Source: Blochmannia endosymbiont of Camponotus (Colobopsis) obliquus (GTDB lineage Bacteria > Pseudomonadota > Gammaproteobacteria > Enterobacterales > Enterobacteriaceae). From it: a DNA stretch of 64,000 bases. The position numbers were made by a program, and so were the translations under genes. Where the stretch lies: assembly GCF_000973545.1 (NCBI RefSeq), contig NZ_CP010049.1, positions 1-64,000 of the forward strand, read 5' to 3'. Position 1 is the first letter of the stretch, and each line of letters starts with the position of its first letter. Shown here in pieces: positions 1 through 13,859 of this stretch. The notes beneath the pieces were generated by a model. It made no database searches. It was given only the letters and a program-made list of their open reading frames with translations, and was not told where the DNA came from.

Positions 1-1896
1 ATGTTGTACCCCGATGTTTTTGATGTTATTGTTGTAGGCGGAGGACACGCAGGGACAGAAGCGGCATTAGCATCAGCAAGAATGGGATGTAATACTTTAT
101 TACTAACCCATAATATTGATACATTAGGCCAAATGTCTTGTAATCCAGCCATAGGAGGTATTGGTAAGGGTCATCTGGTTAAAGAAATTGATGCTATGGG
201 TGGTATTATGGCAAAAGCAATTGATTGTTCTGGTATTCAGTTTAGAATATTAAATGCAAGCAAAGGTGTTGCTGTAAGGTCTACTCGTGCTCAAGCAGAT
301 AAAATTCTATATAAACAGATGATTAGGCATGCTCTTGAAAACCAAAACAATTTGCTAATTATGCAACAATCGATAGGAGATATAATCATAAAACAAGAAC
401 AAGCAGTCGGAGTAATCGATTCTAAATTTGGTATTAAGTTCTGTGCTAGGGCAATAGTACTCACAATGGGGACTTTCCTTAATGGGAAGATTTATATAGG
501 TAAAAACAAATATAATGGAGGAAGGCTTGGTGATGCTTCTTCTATACGTTTATCTAAAAAATTACAAGAAATTATGTTTTGTGTAAATCGACTGAAAACA
601 GGAACTTCTCCGCGATTAGATTCTCGTAGTATTAATTTTTATAATTTAGAACGTCAAGATAGTGATCAACCGTTACCCGTTTTTTCTTTTTTGGGATCAA
701 CACATCAACATCCGAAACAAATTCCATGTTTTATTACATATACTAACAATCAAACTCATGAAATTGTCAAAAAAAACATTCATCAATGTCCTATGTATTC
801 AGGTATAATTAAAAGTAATGGACCTCGTTATTGCCCATCAATAGAAGATAAGGTAATAAGATATCCTGATCGTAGTTCTCATCACGTTTTTTTAGAACCA
901 GAAGGGTTAAATACAAACGAGGTATATTTGAATGGACTTTCTACTAGTTTGCCACTTGAATTGCAAATAAATGTTGTAAAATCGATTAAAGGTTTACGTA
1001 ATGCACATATTGTACGTCCAGGTTATGCTATTGAGTATGATTTTTTTAACCCTTGTAATTTACAAAAAACGTTGGAAAATAAATATATCAGGGGGTTATT
1101 TTTTGCTGGACAAATTAATGGAACTACTGGATATGAAGAAGCCGCTGCTCAAGGTTTAGTTGCTGGAATAAATGCTGCGTTGTTATCTCGAGACAAAAAT
1201 GGTTGGGTGCCTAGACGAGATCAAGGATATATTGGGGTGCTTATTGATGATTTATGTACTCGCGGTACAAAAGAGCCTTATCGTATGTTTACTGCACGAG
1301 CTGAGTACCGTTTGTTATTGCGTGAAGATAATGCTGATCTTCGATTAACTCCAATCGCTAAAAAATTAGGTTTGATAAGTGATATGAGATGGAAATATTT
1401 TTGTTCTAAATGTGAACAAATTGAAAAAGAACGTCAACGATTAAAAAATACTTGGATTAAACCAAATAACGAAAATATCACTAATTTAAATAAATTACTT
1501 ACAACACCGTTAACTCATGAAATCAATGGTGAAGAATTATTGCGTAGACCAGAAATGAATTATTCAAAATTAACTCAACTGAATGAATTTTCTCCTACTG
1601 TGTTAAAATTGAATATGCAAATTTTAGAACAAATTGAAACTCAAATTAAATACGAGGGTTATATTAATCGCCAGCAAAAAGAGATTACGCGTCAAATTCG
1701 CAATGAAAATATATTATTACCAAATAATTTTGATTACAATTCCATTGCCGGTTTATCTAAAGAGGTGATAGATACACTTAATAACTATAAACCTCATTCT
1801 ATTGGTCAAGCTGCTAGAATTTCAGGAATAACTCCGGCTGCTATTTCTGTTTTGTTAATTTGGTTAAAGAAAACAAACATGCTTGCTTATTGGTGA
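1..1896 (+). CDS. mnmG: tRNA U34 5-carboxymethylaminomethyl-modifying enzyme, FAD subunit MnmG (GidA)
   Basis: MnmG is the FAD/NADH-binding partner of MnmE. The complex adds a (carboxymethyl)aminomethyl group to wobble uridine 34 of tRNAs that read NNA/NNG codons, in the cytoplasm. The 631-residue protein has the family's usual length. A GGGHAG dinucleotide-binding motif lies at residues 13-18, conserved [14 protein letters not shown] follows near residue 45, and a helical C-terminal MnmE/tRNA-binding domain closes the protein. The ATG at base 1 matches the start of the E. coli protein, so the gene looks complete although nothing upstream is visible. Its partner mnmE lies at 10464-11855, so the pathway is intact. 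In E. coli rsmG, atpI and atpB follow; here rsmG and atpI are gone and atpB follows after about 395 bases. Identification is firm. Confidence 0.97.
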   Translation: MLYPDVFDVIVVGGGHAGTEAALASARMGCNTLLLTHNIDTLGQMSCNPAIGGIGKGHLVKEIDAMGGIMAKAIDCSGIQFRILNASKGVAVRSTRAQADKILYKQMIRHALENQNNLLIMQQSIGDIIIKQEQAVGVIDSKFGIKFCARAIVLTMGTFLNGKIYIGKNKYNGGRLGDASSIRLSKKLQEIMFCVNRLKTGTSPRLDSRSINFYNLERQDSDQPLPVFSFLGSTHQHPKQIPCFITYTNNQTHEIVKKNIHQCPMYSGIIKSNGPRYCPSIEDKVIRYPDRSSHHVFLEPEGLNTNEVYLNGLSTSLPLELQINVVKSIKGLRNAHIVRPGYAIEYDFFNPCNLQKTLENKYIRGLFFAGQINGTTGYEEAAAQGLVAGINAALLSRDKNGWVPRRDQGYIGVLIDDLCTRGTKEPYRMFTARAEYRLLLREDNADLRLTPIAKKLGLISDMRWKYFCSKCEQIEKERQRLKNTWIKPNNENITNLNKLLTTPLTHEINGEELLRRPEMNYSKLTQLNEFSPTVLKLNMQILEQIETQIKYEGYINRQQKEITRQIRNENILLPNNFDYNSIAGLSKEVIDTLNNYKPHSIGQAARISGITPAAISVLLIWLKKTNMLAYW

Positions 1897-3100
<1,204 letters not shown>

Positions 3101-3154
3101 AATGCGATAAGTAAACGTCATTACTTTAATTCAGAAAAAACTTTTTGGAGATAA

Positions 3155-3397
<243 letters not shown>

Positions 3398-3502
3398 TAT
3401 TAATACATTTATTTTTTTTGTAATTAATGATTATTGATTAACGTCACGTGTGTTGCATACTGTAATAAAAATTCTTACATTGACCTGAGGAGTCATCATA
3501 TT

Positions 3503-3973
3503 ATGAATTTAAATTTAACTATTTTAGGTCAAATAATTTCTTTTGTCTTATTTGTTGGTTTTTGTATAAAATATGTATGGCCGCCATTAATTAACATTAT
3601 TGAACAACGTCAAAAGAAAATTGCTGATGATTTAGCTTATGCTGAAAATATTAAGAAAAAATCTGATAGAACAGAAAAAAAAGCTAATAAGTATTTACAA
3701 CAAGCTCAAATTCAAGCAAAAAATATAATAAACCAGGCAAATAAATATAAAATGACATTGTTAAATGAAGCTAAAAAAGAGGCGCAATATGAACGCACCA
3801 AAATTTTATCACAAGCAACAAAAGAAATCCAATTAGAACGTAGTCGCGTTTATGAGGAAATTCATCATCAATTCGCTTCATTAATTGTTACTAGTACTGA
3901 AAAAATTATTCAACGTTCCATGAATAAAGATATTGATGTTGATATAATAAATTCTGTCATAAATTCGTTATAA
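3503..3973 (+). CDS. atpF: F1Fo ATP synthase subunit b
   Basis: Subunit b is the peripheral stalk dimer that holds F1 to Fo. It has one N-terminal membrane helix (about residues 5-26) followed by a long charged helix rich in Lys, Glu, Ala and Gln, as expected of the coiled-coil stalk. The frame stays open upstream to 3434, but the ATG at 3503 ([10 protein letters not shown]) coincides with the E. coli start and has GAGGAG about 12 bases before it, so I place the start there. This gives 156 residues, the usual length. It is an operon member between atpE and atpH. Confidence 0.95.
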   Translation: MNLNLTILGQIISFVLFVGFCIKYVWPPLINIIEQRQKKIADDLAYAENIKKKSDRTEKKANKYLQQAQIQAKNIINQANKYKMTLLNEAKKEAQYERTKILSQATKEIQLERSRVYEEIHHQFASLIVTSTEKIIQRSMNKDIDVDIINSVINSL

Positions 3974-4005
3974 ATTTTTTTTATTTTATTTTTGAGTACA
4001 AAACA

Positions 4006-4539
4006 ATGCATGTTGTTAATATATCTACCATAGCACGTCCTTATGCTAAAGCTGCATTTGATTTCGCTGTTAAACAAAAAAGAATAACGCAATGGCGATC
4101 TATGTTGACTGTCGCGGCAAAAATAAGCCAAGATAAACAAATAATCAAATTATTATCTAGTCATATTGGTACATATCAACTATCTAACTTATTTATCACT
4201 ATTTGCGGAAATCAATTAGATTGTTATTGTCAAAATTTTATTAAAATTATGGCAAAATATTCCAGACTACCTATTTTGCCCAATGTCTTGCAACAATTTA
4301 TTTATTTTTGTGATGTACAAAAAAATATCGTAAAAATTAAAATAACATCTGCTTGCCCCTTGAATAAGGATCAGTTAACAAAAATAACTAATATTATGGA
4401 AAAAAAATTATCAAAAACAGTTCAGTTAATGTGTAAAATTGATAAAGCGATTATTGCTGGCATTATGATCAATATAGGCAATACTGTAATAGATGGTAGT
4501 ATATTAAATCGTCTTGAACATCTTAAAAAGTCTTTATGA
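4006..4539 (+). CDS. atpH: F1Fo ATP synthase subunit delta
   Basis: Delta caps the F1 head and ties it to the b-subunit stalk. The 177-residue protein has the family length. The N-terminal ARPYAKAAFDFAV motif (about residues 10-22), where delta contacts alpha, is nearly identical to E. coli. The C-terminal half retains a KIDKAIIAGIMI block and a final VIDGS strand. The middle is clearly more divergent than the other ATP synthase subunits, as is usual for delta. No strong ribosome binding site is visible, so translation may depend on coupling to atpF, which ends 32 bases upstream. Confidence 0.95.
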   Translation: MHVVNISTIARPYAKAAFDFAVKQKRITQWRSMLTVAAKISQDKQIIKLLSSHIGTYQLSNLFITICGNQLDCYCQNFIKIMAKYSRLPILPNVLQQFIYFCDVQKNIVKIKITSACPLNKDQLTKITNIMEKKLSKTVQLMCKIDKAIIAGIMINIGNTVIDGSILNRLEHLKKSL

Positions 4540-4558
4540 TTTATGAGGACACTAAAAT

Positions 4559-6100
4559 ATGGAGCTTAATTCTACTGAAATCAGTAAATTAATTAGCAAA
4601 AGAATTGCTAATTTTGATGTTGTAAGTGAAACTAGAAATGAAGGAGAAATTATCTCTGTTCATGATGGAATAATTTATATTTATGGATTAGATGATGCTA
4701 TGCAGGGAGAAATGATAGAATTACCGGATAAACAATTTGCTATTGTATTTAATTTGGAACGTGATTCTGTAGGTGCTGTAGTTATGGGATCATATGTTAA
4801 TTTAATGGAAGGTATGAAAGTAAAATGTACAGGTAAAGTTTTTTCTGTTCCGGTTGGTTATAAATTGTTGGGTCGTGTTATTAATGCGTTGGGAGTGCCT
4901 ATCGATGGCAAAGGTCCATTACAATATGATTATTTATCTTGTGTTGAAAAAATTGCTCCAAATGTTATAGAACGGCAATCTGTATCTGAACCAGTTCAAA
5001 CTGGTTATAAATCTGTTGATGCCATGATTCCTATTGGTCGTGGACAACGTGAATTAATCATTGGTGATCGTCAAACAGGCAAAACTGCTTTAGCTATAGA
5101 TACTATACTTAATCAGCGTAATAGTGATATTAAATGTATTTATGTTGCTATTGGTCAAAAATTGTCTACTATAACTAATGTAGTGAATAAGTTACAAGAA
5201 CTAGACGCATTATCAAATACCATTATAGTAGTAGCTTCCGCAGCTGAGTCAGCAGTCTTGCAATATTTATCCCCATATGTTGGATGTTCCATGGGTGAAT
5301 ATTTTAGAGATCGTGGCGAAGATGCATTAATTGTCTACGATGATCTTTCTAAACATGCTATAGCATATCGTCAAATATCTTTATTGCTCAAACGTCCTCC
5401 GGGACGTGAAGCTTATCCTGGCGATATTTTTTATTTACATTCTCGTTTGTTAGAAAGAGCTTCTAAGGTTAATTCTTGTTTTGTTGAACGTTGTAGTAAT
5501 GGTAAAATTAAAAATAAAAGTGGTTCCTTAACAGCATTGCCTATTATTGAGACTCAAGCTGGTGATGTTTCTGCTTTTATTCCCACAAATGTTATATCTA
5601 TTACTGATGGACAAATTTTTTTAGAATCTAATTTATTTAATGTTGGTATTCGACCAGCAATTAATCCAGGTATATCAGTCTCTAGAGTAGGTGGAGCTGC
5701 ACAAACTGATATTATAAAAAAGTTATCTGGAGGCGTTCGTACTGCTTTAGCCCAATATAGGGAATTAGCAGGATTTTCTCAGCTTGCTTCTGAATTGGAT
5801 GCAGCTACATTTAAACAATTACAACATGGTCAAAAAGTGATTGAGTTATTGAAACAAAAACAATATATGCCTGTTTCTGTTTCTCAACAAGCTTTGTTAT
5901 TATTTGCAATAACACACGGTTACCTAGATGATGTCGATTTAAATAAAGTTAATGATTTTGAAAATGCATTAATAACATATGCAATGCATGAGCAATCAAA
6001 ATTAATGCAAGATATTGATTCAACAGGTGTTTATGATGAACTTTTAGCAAATAACTTACATAATATTCTTAACAATTTTAAAACTATCCAATGGTTTTAA
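4559..6100 (+). CDS. atpA: F1Fo ATP synthase subunit alpha
   Basis: Alpha is the regulatory, nucleotide-binding subunit that alternates with beta in the F1 hexamer. At 513 residues it has exactly the E. coli length. The Walker A motif GDRQTGKT is at residues 169-176, and the ATP synthase alpha/beta signature near [13 protein letters not shown] is present. A good ribosome binding site (GAGGA) precedes the ATG, 19 bases after atpH. All nucleotide-site residues I can check are intact, so the enzyme is expected to work. Confidence 0.98.
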   Translation: MELNSTEISKLISKRIANFDVVSETRNEGEIISVHDGIIYIYGLDDAMQGEMIELPDKQFAIVFNLERDSVGAVVMGSYVNLMEGMKVKCTGKVFSVPVGYKLLGRVINALGVPIDGKGPLQYDYLSCVEKIAPNVIERQSVSEPVQTGYKSVDAMIPIGRGQRELIIGDRQTGKTALAIDTILNQRNSDIKCIYVAIGQKLSTITNVVNKLQELDALSNTIIVVASAAESAVLQYLSPYVGCSMGEYFRDRGEDALIVYDDLSKHAIAYRQISLLLKRPPGREAYPGDIFYLHSRLLERASKVNSCFVERCSNGKIKNKSGSLTALPIIETQAGDVSAFIPTNVISITDGQIFLESNLFNVGIRPAINPGISVSRVGGAAQTDIIKKLSGGVRTALAQYRELAGFSQLASELDAATFKQLQHGQKVIELLKQKQYMPVSVSQQALLLFAITHGYLDDVDLNKVNDFENALITYAMHEQSKLMQDIDSTGVYDELLANNLHNILNNFKTIQWF

Positions 6101-6174
6101 AAATTAATAGTTGTTGTATTAAACTTATGTAAATATATCATGTTTTATAATAAAAATGGAGATGATAATAAGAC

Positions 6175-7038
6175 ATGTTAGGTACGAAAGAAATTCGTAA
6201 TAAAATAGATAGCATTCAAAAAATACAAAAAATTGCCAAAGCAATGGAAATGGTTTCTGCTTCAAAGATGCGTAAAGTACATCAAATTATGTCGGATAGC
6301 AATCCATATGTTAATATAATGCAAAAAGTTATAGGTCATATTTTATCAGGAAACTTAGAGTATAAACATCCTTTTGCTATTTCACGAGATATTAAACGCG
6401 TTGGTTATTTAGTTATTTCTACTGATCGCGGTTTAGTTGGTAGTTTAAACGCTAATTTGTTTAAAATATTGTTAGCGGATATAAAAAAAAGACATGTCAA
6501 AAAAATAGATATTAACTGTGTGTTAATTGGTAAGCAAGCAGTCTCGTTTTTAAGATTTTTAAATGATAAAATAGTTGCTAAAGTTATTGGTATAGGAGAT
6601 CGTCCCACATTATCTGTATTAATTGGTGCAATAAAAATTATTCTACAATTATATGAAGAATGTTATCTCGATAGATTATTTGTGGTATATAATAAGTTTA
6701 TTAATATTTTGTTTCAACAGCCAAAAATATTACAGCTTTTACCTATATGTTCATTAAATAATGTTGTTTGTAAAAGTAAGAAATGGGATTATATATATGA
6801 ACCAGATGCAAAAAATTTGTTAGATATTTTATTACAACGTTATATTGAATCTCAAGTATATCAAAAAGTAGTTGAAAATTTAGTGAGTGAACAAGCAGCG
6901 CGTATGATGGCCATGAAAGGAGCTTCGGATAATGGTAATGCTTTAATTAAAGATTTAAAATTAATTTATAACAAGGCAAGGCAAAGTAATATTACTCAAG
7001 AACTAGCGGAAATTATCTCGAGTAGAATTATATTTTGA
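6175..7038 (+). CDS. atpG: F1Fo ATP synthase subunit gamma
   Basis: Gamma is the central rotating shaft between the c-ring and the alpha/beta hexamer. The 287 residues match the E. coli size. The N-terminal coiled-coil segment KIQKIAKAMEMVSASKM and the C-terminal helix with EQAARMMAMKGASDN are both well conserved. These are the parts that insert into the F1 cavity. The globular middle is divergent. A GGAG ribosome binding site lies upstream. It follows atpA after 74 bases in the operon. Confidence 0.97.
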   Translation: MLGTKEIRNKIDSIQKIQKIAKAMEMVSASKMRKVHQIMSDSNPYVNIMQKVIGHILSGNLEYKHPFAISRDIKRVGYLVISTDRGLVGSLNANLFKILLADIKKRHVKKIDINCVLIGKQAVSFLRFLNDKIVAKVIGIGDRPTLSVLIGAIKIILQLYEECYLDRLFVVYNKFINILFQQPKILQLLPICSLNNVVCKSKKWDYIYEPDAKNLLDILLQRYIESQVYQKVVENLVSEQAARMMAMKGASDNGNALIKDLKLIYNKARQSNITQELAEIISSRIIF

Positions 7039-7064
7039 TTCGTAAAATTATTTATAAGGATTAA

Positions 7065-8456
<1,392 letters not shown>

Positions 8457-8509
8457 AATTTAACAATGGAATTATGTATATAATTAAAAATTAATGAGCA
8501 TGTATAAGT

Positions 8510-8944
8510 ATGTTTAAAAAAAATACTTTTTGTTTAGAAGTTGTTAGTGTAGAAAAACACATTTTTTCTGGTATAGTAAATAAAATTAAAATAACTGGTA
8601 TTGAAGGTGAAATGGGTATTTTACCAGGACACGCTCCATTGCTTACTTCTATAAAACCGGGCATGGTGTGTATATCACAAGAATTAAATGATACTTTATT
8701 ATATATATATTTATCAGGGGGCATGCTTGAAGTACAACCTGATGCTGTTACTGTGCTAGCTGATACAGCTATTCGTGGTGAAGAATTAGATGAAAAAAGA
8801 GTGATGGAATCAAAACGTATGATTGAAGAACAAATTGATCATTGTTATGATGACGTAAATTTTATTAAGATTTCTGTTGAATTATCAAAAATCATTGCTC
8901 AACTTAAAGTTATTGAGTTAACAAAAAGTGGTTTGATTAAGTAG
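8510..8944 (+). CDS. atpC: F1Fo ATP synthase subunit epsilon
   Basis: Epsilon joins the central stalk to the c-ring and can inhibit ATP hydrolysis. The 144-residue protein has the N-terminal beta-sandwich with conserved [14 protein letters not shown] (about residues 36-49) and [11 protein letters not shown]. The C-terminal two-helix inhibitory domain follows and ends in [14 protein letters not shown], very like E. coli. There is no clear ribosome binding site. It is the last atp gene; glmU follows after 75 bases on the same strand, as in E. coli. Confidence 0.96.
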   Translation: MFKKNTFCLEVVSVEKHIFSGIVNKIKITGIEGEMGILPGHAPLLTSIKPGMVCISQELNDTLLYIYLSGGMLEVQPDAVTVLADTAIRGEELDEKRVMESKRMIEEQIDHCYDDVNFIKISVELSKIIAQLKVIELTKSGLIK

Positions 8945-9019
8945 ATTTGAGAGATAGGTTGTTTTATTGATAAAATATAATTGTTATAGATTTTAAAAAA
9001 CAAAAAAAATCATATTTTT

Positions 9020-10387
9020 ATGTTTAATGAAAAATTGAATGTTATTATTCTGGCAGCTGGTAAAGGAAGCAGGATGTGTTCTGCTGTGCCTAAAATAATG
9101 CATTATATTGGTGGTAAACCAATGATAGCTCACCTGCTTGATACTGTTATACAATTAAAAGTTAAACAAATTTATGTTGTATACAGTTCAATTCATGGAT
9201 CTTTTGTAGATAAGTATAATACCCAATCTATTAATTGGATTGTGCAATCTAATCCTTTTGGTACTGGGCATGCAGTACAACAAGTATTACCTTTACTATC
9301 AGATGATCAAGATAATATAATGATATTATATGCTGATGTCCCTTTTATAAAGGTTAAAACTTTGAAAAAGTTATTATCTATTAAATTTGATAAAAAAAAT
9401 GCTATCGGTTTATTAACAGCAACACTAAGCAATCCAGAAGGATATGGGCGTATTATTCGTGATCATTATGGAAAAGTGATTAAAATTATAGAAGATACAG
9501 ATATAAATCAACAACAAAATGTAATTAATGAAATTAATACTGGTGTTTTAGTGACTAGTGTACATTATTTAAAACGTTGGTTGAGTAAAATAACTAATAA
9601 TAATTTACAATGCGAGTACTATTTGACAGATATTATTAATATTGCTTGGAAAGAAGGTTATATAACTAATACCGTTGAGCCGGATAGTATTAATGAAATA
9701 CAAGGGATTAATAACAAATTACAGCTTGCTCAAATAGAAAGGTTATATCAGAAACGTCAAACAAAAAAACTTTCTTTGGCTGGTGTTATGTTTGCCGATA
9801 TTAATAGGTTTAACTTACGAGGAGATTTATTGCATGGTCAAGATGTGTATATTGATACTAACGTAATTGTTGAAGGTAAAGTATTACTTGGTAATAGAGT
9901 AGTAATTAGTACTGGATGTATTTTAAAAGATTCAGTAATTGGTGACGATGTTAAAATTTTACCTTATACCATAATAGAAGATACAAAAATAGATATGAAT
10001 AGTGTTATCGGTCCTTTTGCCAGATTAAGATCTGGTAATGCATTAGAAAAATTTTCTCAAGTAGGTAACTTTGTTGAAATAAAAAATACTCATTTTGGTC
10101 AAGGTTCTAAAGTTAATCATCTTAGTTATATAGGTGATTCTGATATTGGTGTAACAGTAAATATAGGAGCTGGAACTATTACTTGTAATTATGATGGCAT
10201 GTCTAAACACAGAACAAAAATTGGTGATAATGTTTTTGTCGGATCTGATACTCAGTTAGTGGCACCTGTTATTATTGGTAAAAATGCTACTATTGGCGCT
10301 GGTACTACAGTAACACAAGATGTATGTGAAGGAGAAACTGTTATTAGTAGAGTACGACAATTTGTTATTAAGAATAAGAATAAATAA
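9020..10387 (+). CDS. glmU: Bifunctional N-acetylglucosamine-1-phosphate uridyltransferase / glucosamine-1-phosphate acetyltransferase GlmU
   Basis: GlmU acetylates glucosamine-1-phosphate and then makes UDP-N-acetylglucosamine, the precursor of peptidoglycan (via MurA, encoded at 56457-57716) and lipid A. At 455 residues it is one shorter than E. coli. The N-terminal pyrophosphorylase domain opens with LAAGKGSRM (residues 11-19). The C-terminal left-handed beta helix starts near residue 250, carries repeated hexapeptides, and includes NYDGMSKHRTKIGD with acetyltransferase residues. It continues the atp operon strand. In E. coli glmS comes next; here the convergent mnmE follows, so glmS is moved or lost. 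Confidence 0.97.
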   Translation: MFNEKLNVIILAAGKGSRMCSAVPKIMHYIGGKPMIAHLLDTVIQLKVKQIYVVYSSIHGSFVDKYNTQSINWIVQSNPFGTGHAVQQVLPLLSDDQDNIMILYADVPFIKVKTLKKLLSIKFDKKNAIGLLTATLSNPEGYGRIIRDHYGKVIKIIEDTDINQQQNVINEINTGVLVTSVHYLKRWLSKITNNNLQCEYYLTDIINIAWKEGYITNTVEPDSINEIQGINNKLQLAQIERLYQKRQTKKLSLAGVMFADINRFNLRGDLLHGQDVYIDTNVIVEGKVLLGNRVVISTGCILKDSVIGDDVKILPYTIIEDTKIDMNSVIGPFARLRSGNALEKFSQVGNFVEIKNTHFGQGSKVNHLSYIGDSDIGVTVNIGAGTITCNYDGMSKHRTKIGDNVFVGSDTQLVAPVIIGKNATIGAGTTVTQDVCEGETVISRVRQFVIKNKNK

Positions 10388-10413
10388 AATAAAAAAGCTA
10401 ATGTAATAAAAAA

Positions 10414-10447
10414 CATAAACCATTATATTTCTATATTTTGGTTTATG
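10414..10447. terminator. Candidate bidirectional terminator between glmU and mnmE
   Basis: A perfect 9-bp inverted repeat (CATAAACCA at 10414-10422, TGGTTTATG at 10439-10447) encloses a 16-base AT loop. It lies in the 76-base gap between convergent glmU and mnmE. An A-run just upstream (10404-10413) would be a U-run for minus-strand transcripts. The plus-strand side has only a weak T content. Position and structure fit a shared terminator, but the loop is long. Confidence 0.45.
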
Positions 10448-10463
10448 AATTAAAATAGATAGG

Positions 10464-11855
10464 TTATTTTCCTATGCAAAAAGTAGAAAAAATTTCATTT
10501 AATAAATTGTCAGAAGAATTGTGTTGACCGGTGATTTTTTCTAGTTCTTTGTGCGCTAGCTGTATTTCTTCTGCTAGTAATTCAAATGTCGTAGTATGGT
10601 GTTTAAGATGTTTTTCGGCTTGATAAAGGTATTTTAGTGCTTTATTTAGTAAATCCAGATGCCTTCTTCTAGCTAAAAAATTGCTTTCGTAACTATTACT
10701 ACCAGAATTATAGCAGTGCACGCTGTTCTTTAAATGTTTTTTTAATAAATTTATTCCATTTGTGTATTTAATAGATAAATTTATAACAGAAAAATTCTTT
10801 TTTTGAATAATTTGTGTTTTTTCTTCAGTTAAATCTATTTTATTTCTTATAATTGTAATTATTTGATTATGTTGTGATATCAAATGTTTGCTAAAATTTG
10901 ACCAAATTATTTGTGTTTTGTTTAATGATATCTTGCTAGCATCGATCATATACAAAATATGATCTGCATTTTTAATTTCATGCCAAGCACGATTAATACC
11001 TATACGTTCAATTTCATTGTTAGTATCACGAATACCAGCAGTATCTATAATATGGAAAGGTATTCCATCTAAGTAAATATGTTCATGTAGTATATCACGT
11101 GTAGTACCTGGTATATTTGTTATTATAGCTTTTTCACATTCGGATAATAAATTCAATAAACTAGATTTTCCTGCATTTGGTTCTCCGCTGATTACTATTT
11201 TTAATCCATCTTTTAATATATATCCCATATTTGCTTTTTTATTTGTTTTTTTGATTTTTTTTATAATATTATGTAATTTATTTTTTATTTCATCATATGA
11301 TAGTAAATTAATGTTTTCTTCAGGAAAATTTATGTCAGTTTCAATTATAATTCTTAATTGATTTAGTTCATTTATTATTTCATTGATGTATTTAGAGAAT
11401 ATTCCTTGTAAAGAATTAGATGCAGATTTGGCAGCAAGATATGAATCAGCATTGATCAAATCAGCGATAGATTCCGCTTGAATCAGATCCATTTTATTGT
11501 TAAGAAATGCTCTTCTAGAAAATTCTCCTGGATGTGCTATTCTTATTTTTGATGTTATTGTTAGAATATTTTGTAGTAATATATCTAAAATTACTGTTCC
11601 TCCATGGCCATGAATTTCTAAAATATGTTCACCTGTAAAAGAGTTAGGAGCAGGAAAAAATAAGACTATAACTCGATCTAAAATATTATGATGATTATCA
11701 TAGAATGGTAAAAGTTCAGCTTGTCGCGGTTGTGGTATTTTTTTAAAAATAGTAAGAGCAATTTTTTCGGATAATGTTCCGGATATTTTAATAATACCTA
11801 TGCTCCCGCGTCCCGGTGGAGTAGCGATGGCTACTATAGTATCTGTATTTTGCAT
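10464..11855 (-). CDS. mnmE: tRNA modification GTPase MnmE (TrmE)
   Basis: MnmE is the GTPase partner of MnmG in U34 modification; it also binds the folate one-carbon donor. It has 463 residues, against 454 in E. coli. An N-terminal folate-binding domain (about 1-118) is followed by a helical domain interrupted by the G domain. GEPNAGKS (224-231), IPGTTRD, DTAGIR and RNKID are all present. The protein ends in CIGK, whose cysteine belongs to the conserved C-terminal motif. It lies next to yidC, as in E. coli. Together with mnmG at the window start the pathway is complete. Confidence 0.97.
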   Translation of the reverse strand: MQNTDTIVAIATPPGRGSIGIIKISGTLSEKIALTIFKKIPQPRQAELLPFYDNHHNILDRVIVLFFPAPNSFTGEHILEIHGHGGTVILDILLQNILTITSKIRIAHPGEFSRRAFLNNKMDLIQAESIADLINADSYLAAKSASNSLQGIFSKYINEIINELNQLRIIIETDINFPEENINLLSYDEIKNKLHNIIKKIKKTNKKANMGYILKDGLKIVISGEPNAGKSSLLNLLSECEKAIITNIPGTTRDILHEHIYLDGIPFHIIDTAGIRDTNNEIERIGINRAWHEIKNADHILYMIDASKISLNKTQIIWSNFSKHLISQHNQIITIIRNKIDLTEEKTQIIQKKNFSVINLSIKYTNGINLLKKHLKNSVHCYNSGSNSYESNFLARRRHLDLLNKALKYLYQAEKHLKHHTTTFELLAEEIQLAHKELEKITGQHNSSDNLLNEIFSTFCIGK

Positions 11856-11924
11856 ATTTATTAGTTCTTTTTCTTGGTCATATTAATTAATTTTTATATC
11901 ATTATATGTGAACATATATACATG

Positions 11925-13583
11925 TTAATTATTTTTTTTAAATTCATTATAAATAATTTTTTGTTGAATAATAGTAATGAGATTACTGATAACATAATAT
12001 AATACTAATCCGGATGGAAACCAAAGAAAAAATATAGTGAATATTATTAATATAATATTCATTATTTTTTGTTGTATTGGGTCTGTAATAATATTATTAG
12101 GAGATGTTTTTTGGATTAAAAACATAGTTACCCCCATTATAATGGGTAAAATATAATAAGGATCTTGAGAGGATAGATCGTATATCCAAAAAATAAATTT
12201 AGCATGTCGTAATTCTATTGCTTCAGAAAGCATGTAATATAGCGCTAAAAAAATTGGCATTTGAATTAATAAAGGTAAACATCCTCCTAAAGGGTTAATT
12301 TTTTCTTTTTTATACAAAGATATCATTTCTTGGTGATAACGTTGTTTGTTATTTTTAAATTTTTTTTGTATTAATGATAGCTGGGGTTGTAATTTGCGTA
12401 CTTTAGTCATTGATGTATATTGAGATTTCGTTAAAGGATACATAATTATGCGGATGATTAATGTAATTATAATAATAGCAAAACCCCAGTTATTGACGTA
12501 ACTATAAATAAATTGTAAAAGTTTAAATAAAGGCAAAGAGATAAACCATAACCATCCATAATCAATAGTTAAATCTAAATGTGAAGCAATAGATGCTAAA
12601 TCTTTTTGTATTTTTGGTCCAATCCATAAAATTGTTTTTAATTCTTTTTTTTGTGTTGGATATACTTCAAATGTATCTGATATAAAGTTTATTGTCGCTT
12701 GAGAATTATTTAAATAATTGGTATAGAAAGTATTATTATTATCTTGATTGGGAGGTATCCAAGCTGTAACAAAATATTGTTGTAACATTGCAATCCATCC
12801 ATTTTTTTCAGATTTAATATATAAATTTTTATTTTTTATATCTTTAAAGTTATATTTTTGATATTTTTTTTTATTAGTGTAAAAAGCAGCTCCGTGATAT
12901 GTTGAAAAAAAAAGATTATTGTTTGGTGTATATGTTTTAGGATAGTTAATTGATTGATTAATTCGACCCAATAAATTTATTTTTATTGTTTTATGAGAAG
13001 TATTATGTATATTATAATTAATCTGTATTGCAAAGGATCCACGATTAATTATATAAGTTTTTGTGTATTTTATCCCGTTTGGATCATTATAATATAACGG
13101 TATATGCATTTCTTGTTGGTTATTTTTTAATATGTAAGTGTTTTGATTATTAGATGTATTATAAATTATTGATGGTATTTTTTCTTCTGTATTATAAGAT
13201 ATGGAAGTCGTGTCTTTAATAAGAAGATTACTTTCAGCTTGGTATATATAATCTTTGGATATTTGTAATAAATGAAATGCTTTCTTTTTGTTTAATTCTT
13301 CTGAGTAAGTTAGAAGATATGCATCTTCTATATTACCACCATTTGTGTTAATTTTTAGTAATAATACGTCAGTTTTTATTGTTATTATATTATTATTCCT
13401 TGGATTTGTTGTATCAAAGGAGTAATATGGTTTTATTTGTGTATCATTTATTTCTTTTTTTATTGTTTTTTTTGTATTATTTTGATCGTTGCATCCTACA
13501 TTATGTTCTGTTTGCCAAGTTTGCCAAATTATAAAAGACATAATTAATAGAGCTATGGTAAAAAAATTACGTTGGGAATCCAT
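11925..13583 (-). CDS. yidC: Membrane protein insertase YidC
   Basis: YidC inserts proteins such as ATP synthase subunit c into the inner membrane, alone or with SecYEG. From the ATG at 13583 (MDSQRNFF, as in E. coli) it has 552 residues against 548. It has an N-terminal membrane anchor, a long periplasmic beta-domain (about residues 60-340) and the five-helix core. The core contains [15 protein letters not shown], the [11 protein letters not shown] segment and [22 protein letters not shown] just upstream can act as a ribosome binding site. The frame is open upstream without a stop through the yidD coding region, so the two genes form one 644-codon reading frame (see the separate finding). 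The E. coli order rpmH-rnpA-yidD-yidC-mnmE is kept. Confidence 0.95.
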   Translation of the reverse strand: MDSQRNFFTIALLIMSFIIWQTWQTEHNVGCNDQNNTKKTIKKEINDTQIKPYYSFDTTNPRNNNIITIKTDVLLLKINTNGGNIEDAYLLTYSEELNKKKAFHLLQISKDYIYQAESNLLIKDTTSISYNTEEKIPSIIYNTSNNQNTYILKNNQQEMHIPLYYNDPNGIKYTKTYIINRGSFAIQINYNIHNTSHKTIKINLLGRINQSINYPKTYTPNNNLFFSTYHGAAFYTNKKKYQKYNFKDIKNKNLYIKSEKNGWIAMLQQYFVTAWIPPNQDNNNTFYTNYLNNSQATINFISDTFEVYPTQKKELKTILWIGPKIQKDLASIASHLDLTIDYGWLWFISLPLFKLLQFIYSYVNNWGFAIIIITLIIRIIMYPLTKSQYTSMTKVRKLQPQLSLIQKKFKNNKQRYHQEMISLYKKEKINPLGGCLPLLIQMPIFLALYYMLSEAIELRHAKFIFWIYDLSSQDPYYILPIIMGVTMFLIQKTSPNNIITDPIQQKIMNIILIIFTIFFLWFPSGLVLYYVISNLITIIQQKIIYNEFKKNN

Positions 13584-13859
13584 TTTAAATATTCTCTGGC
13601 GTTTTGTGTGATTTGTAGGAAATAAAACTTTTTTTTTGTAGATGTTTATATTTAAAGGATGACATTGTAGTATTCTTGTTAAAGTAAGCCAACAACCTTT
13701 AAATATACCAAATTTTCGTATTATTTCAATTCCATATTGAGAACATGTAGGATGAAAACGGCAGTGATGGTTTAGCAAGGGACTTATTGTATATTGATAA
13801 ATACGTATTAAGATGATTAATAATTTTGAAATTATCAAAGACAAAAAAACCAACTCCAC
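13584..13859 (-). CDS. yidD: Membrane protein insertion efficiency factor YidD, stop codon lost and continuous with yidC
   Basis: YidD is a small membrane-associated protein that assists YidC-dependent insertion. The ATG at 13859 opens a frame of 92 codons before the YidC methionine. It has the family hallmark [12 protein letters not shown] (about residues 32-43) and the following [18 protein letters not shown]. coli YidD has 85 residues; here the tail after residue 75 is basic and no stop intervenes. The likely outcomes are a YidD-YidC fusion protein, separate YidC made from the internal start, or both. The start overlaps the end of rnpA by 25 bases. The family assignment is firm; how the region is expressed is not known. 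Confidence 0.85.
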
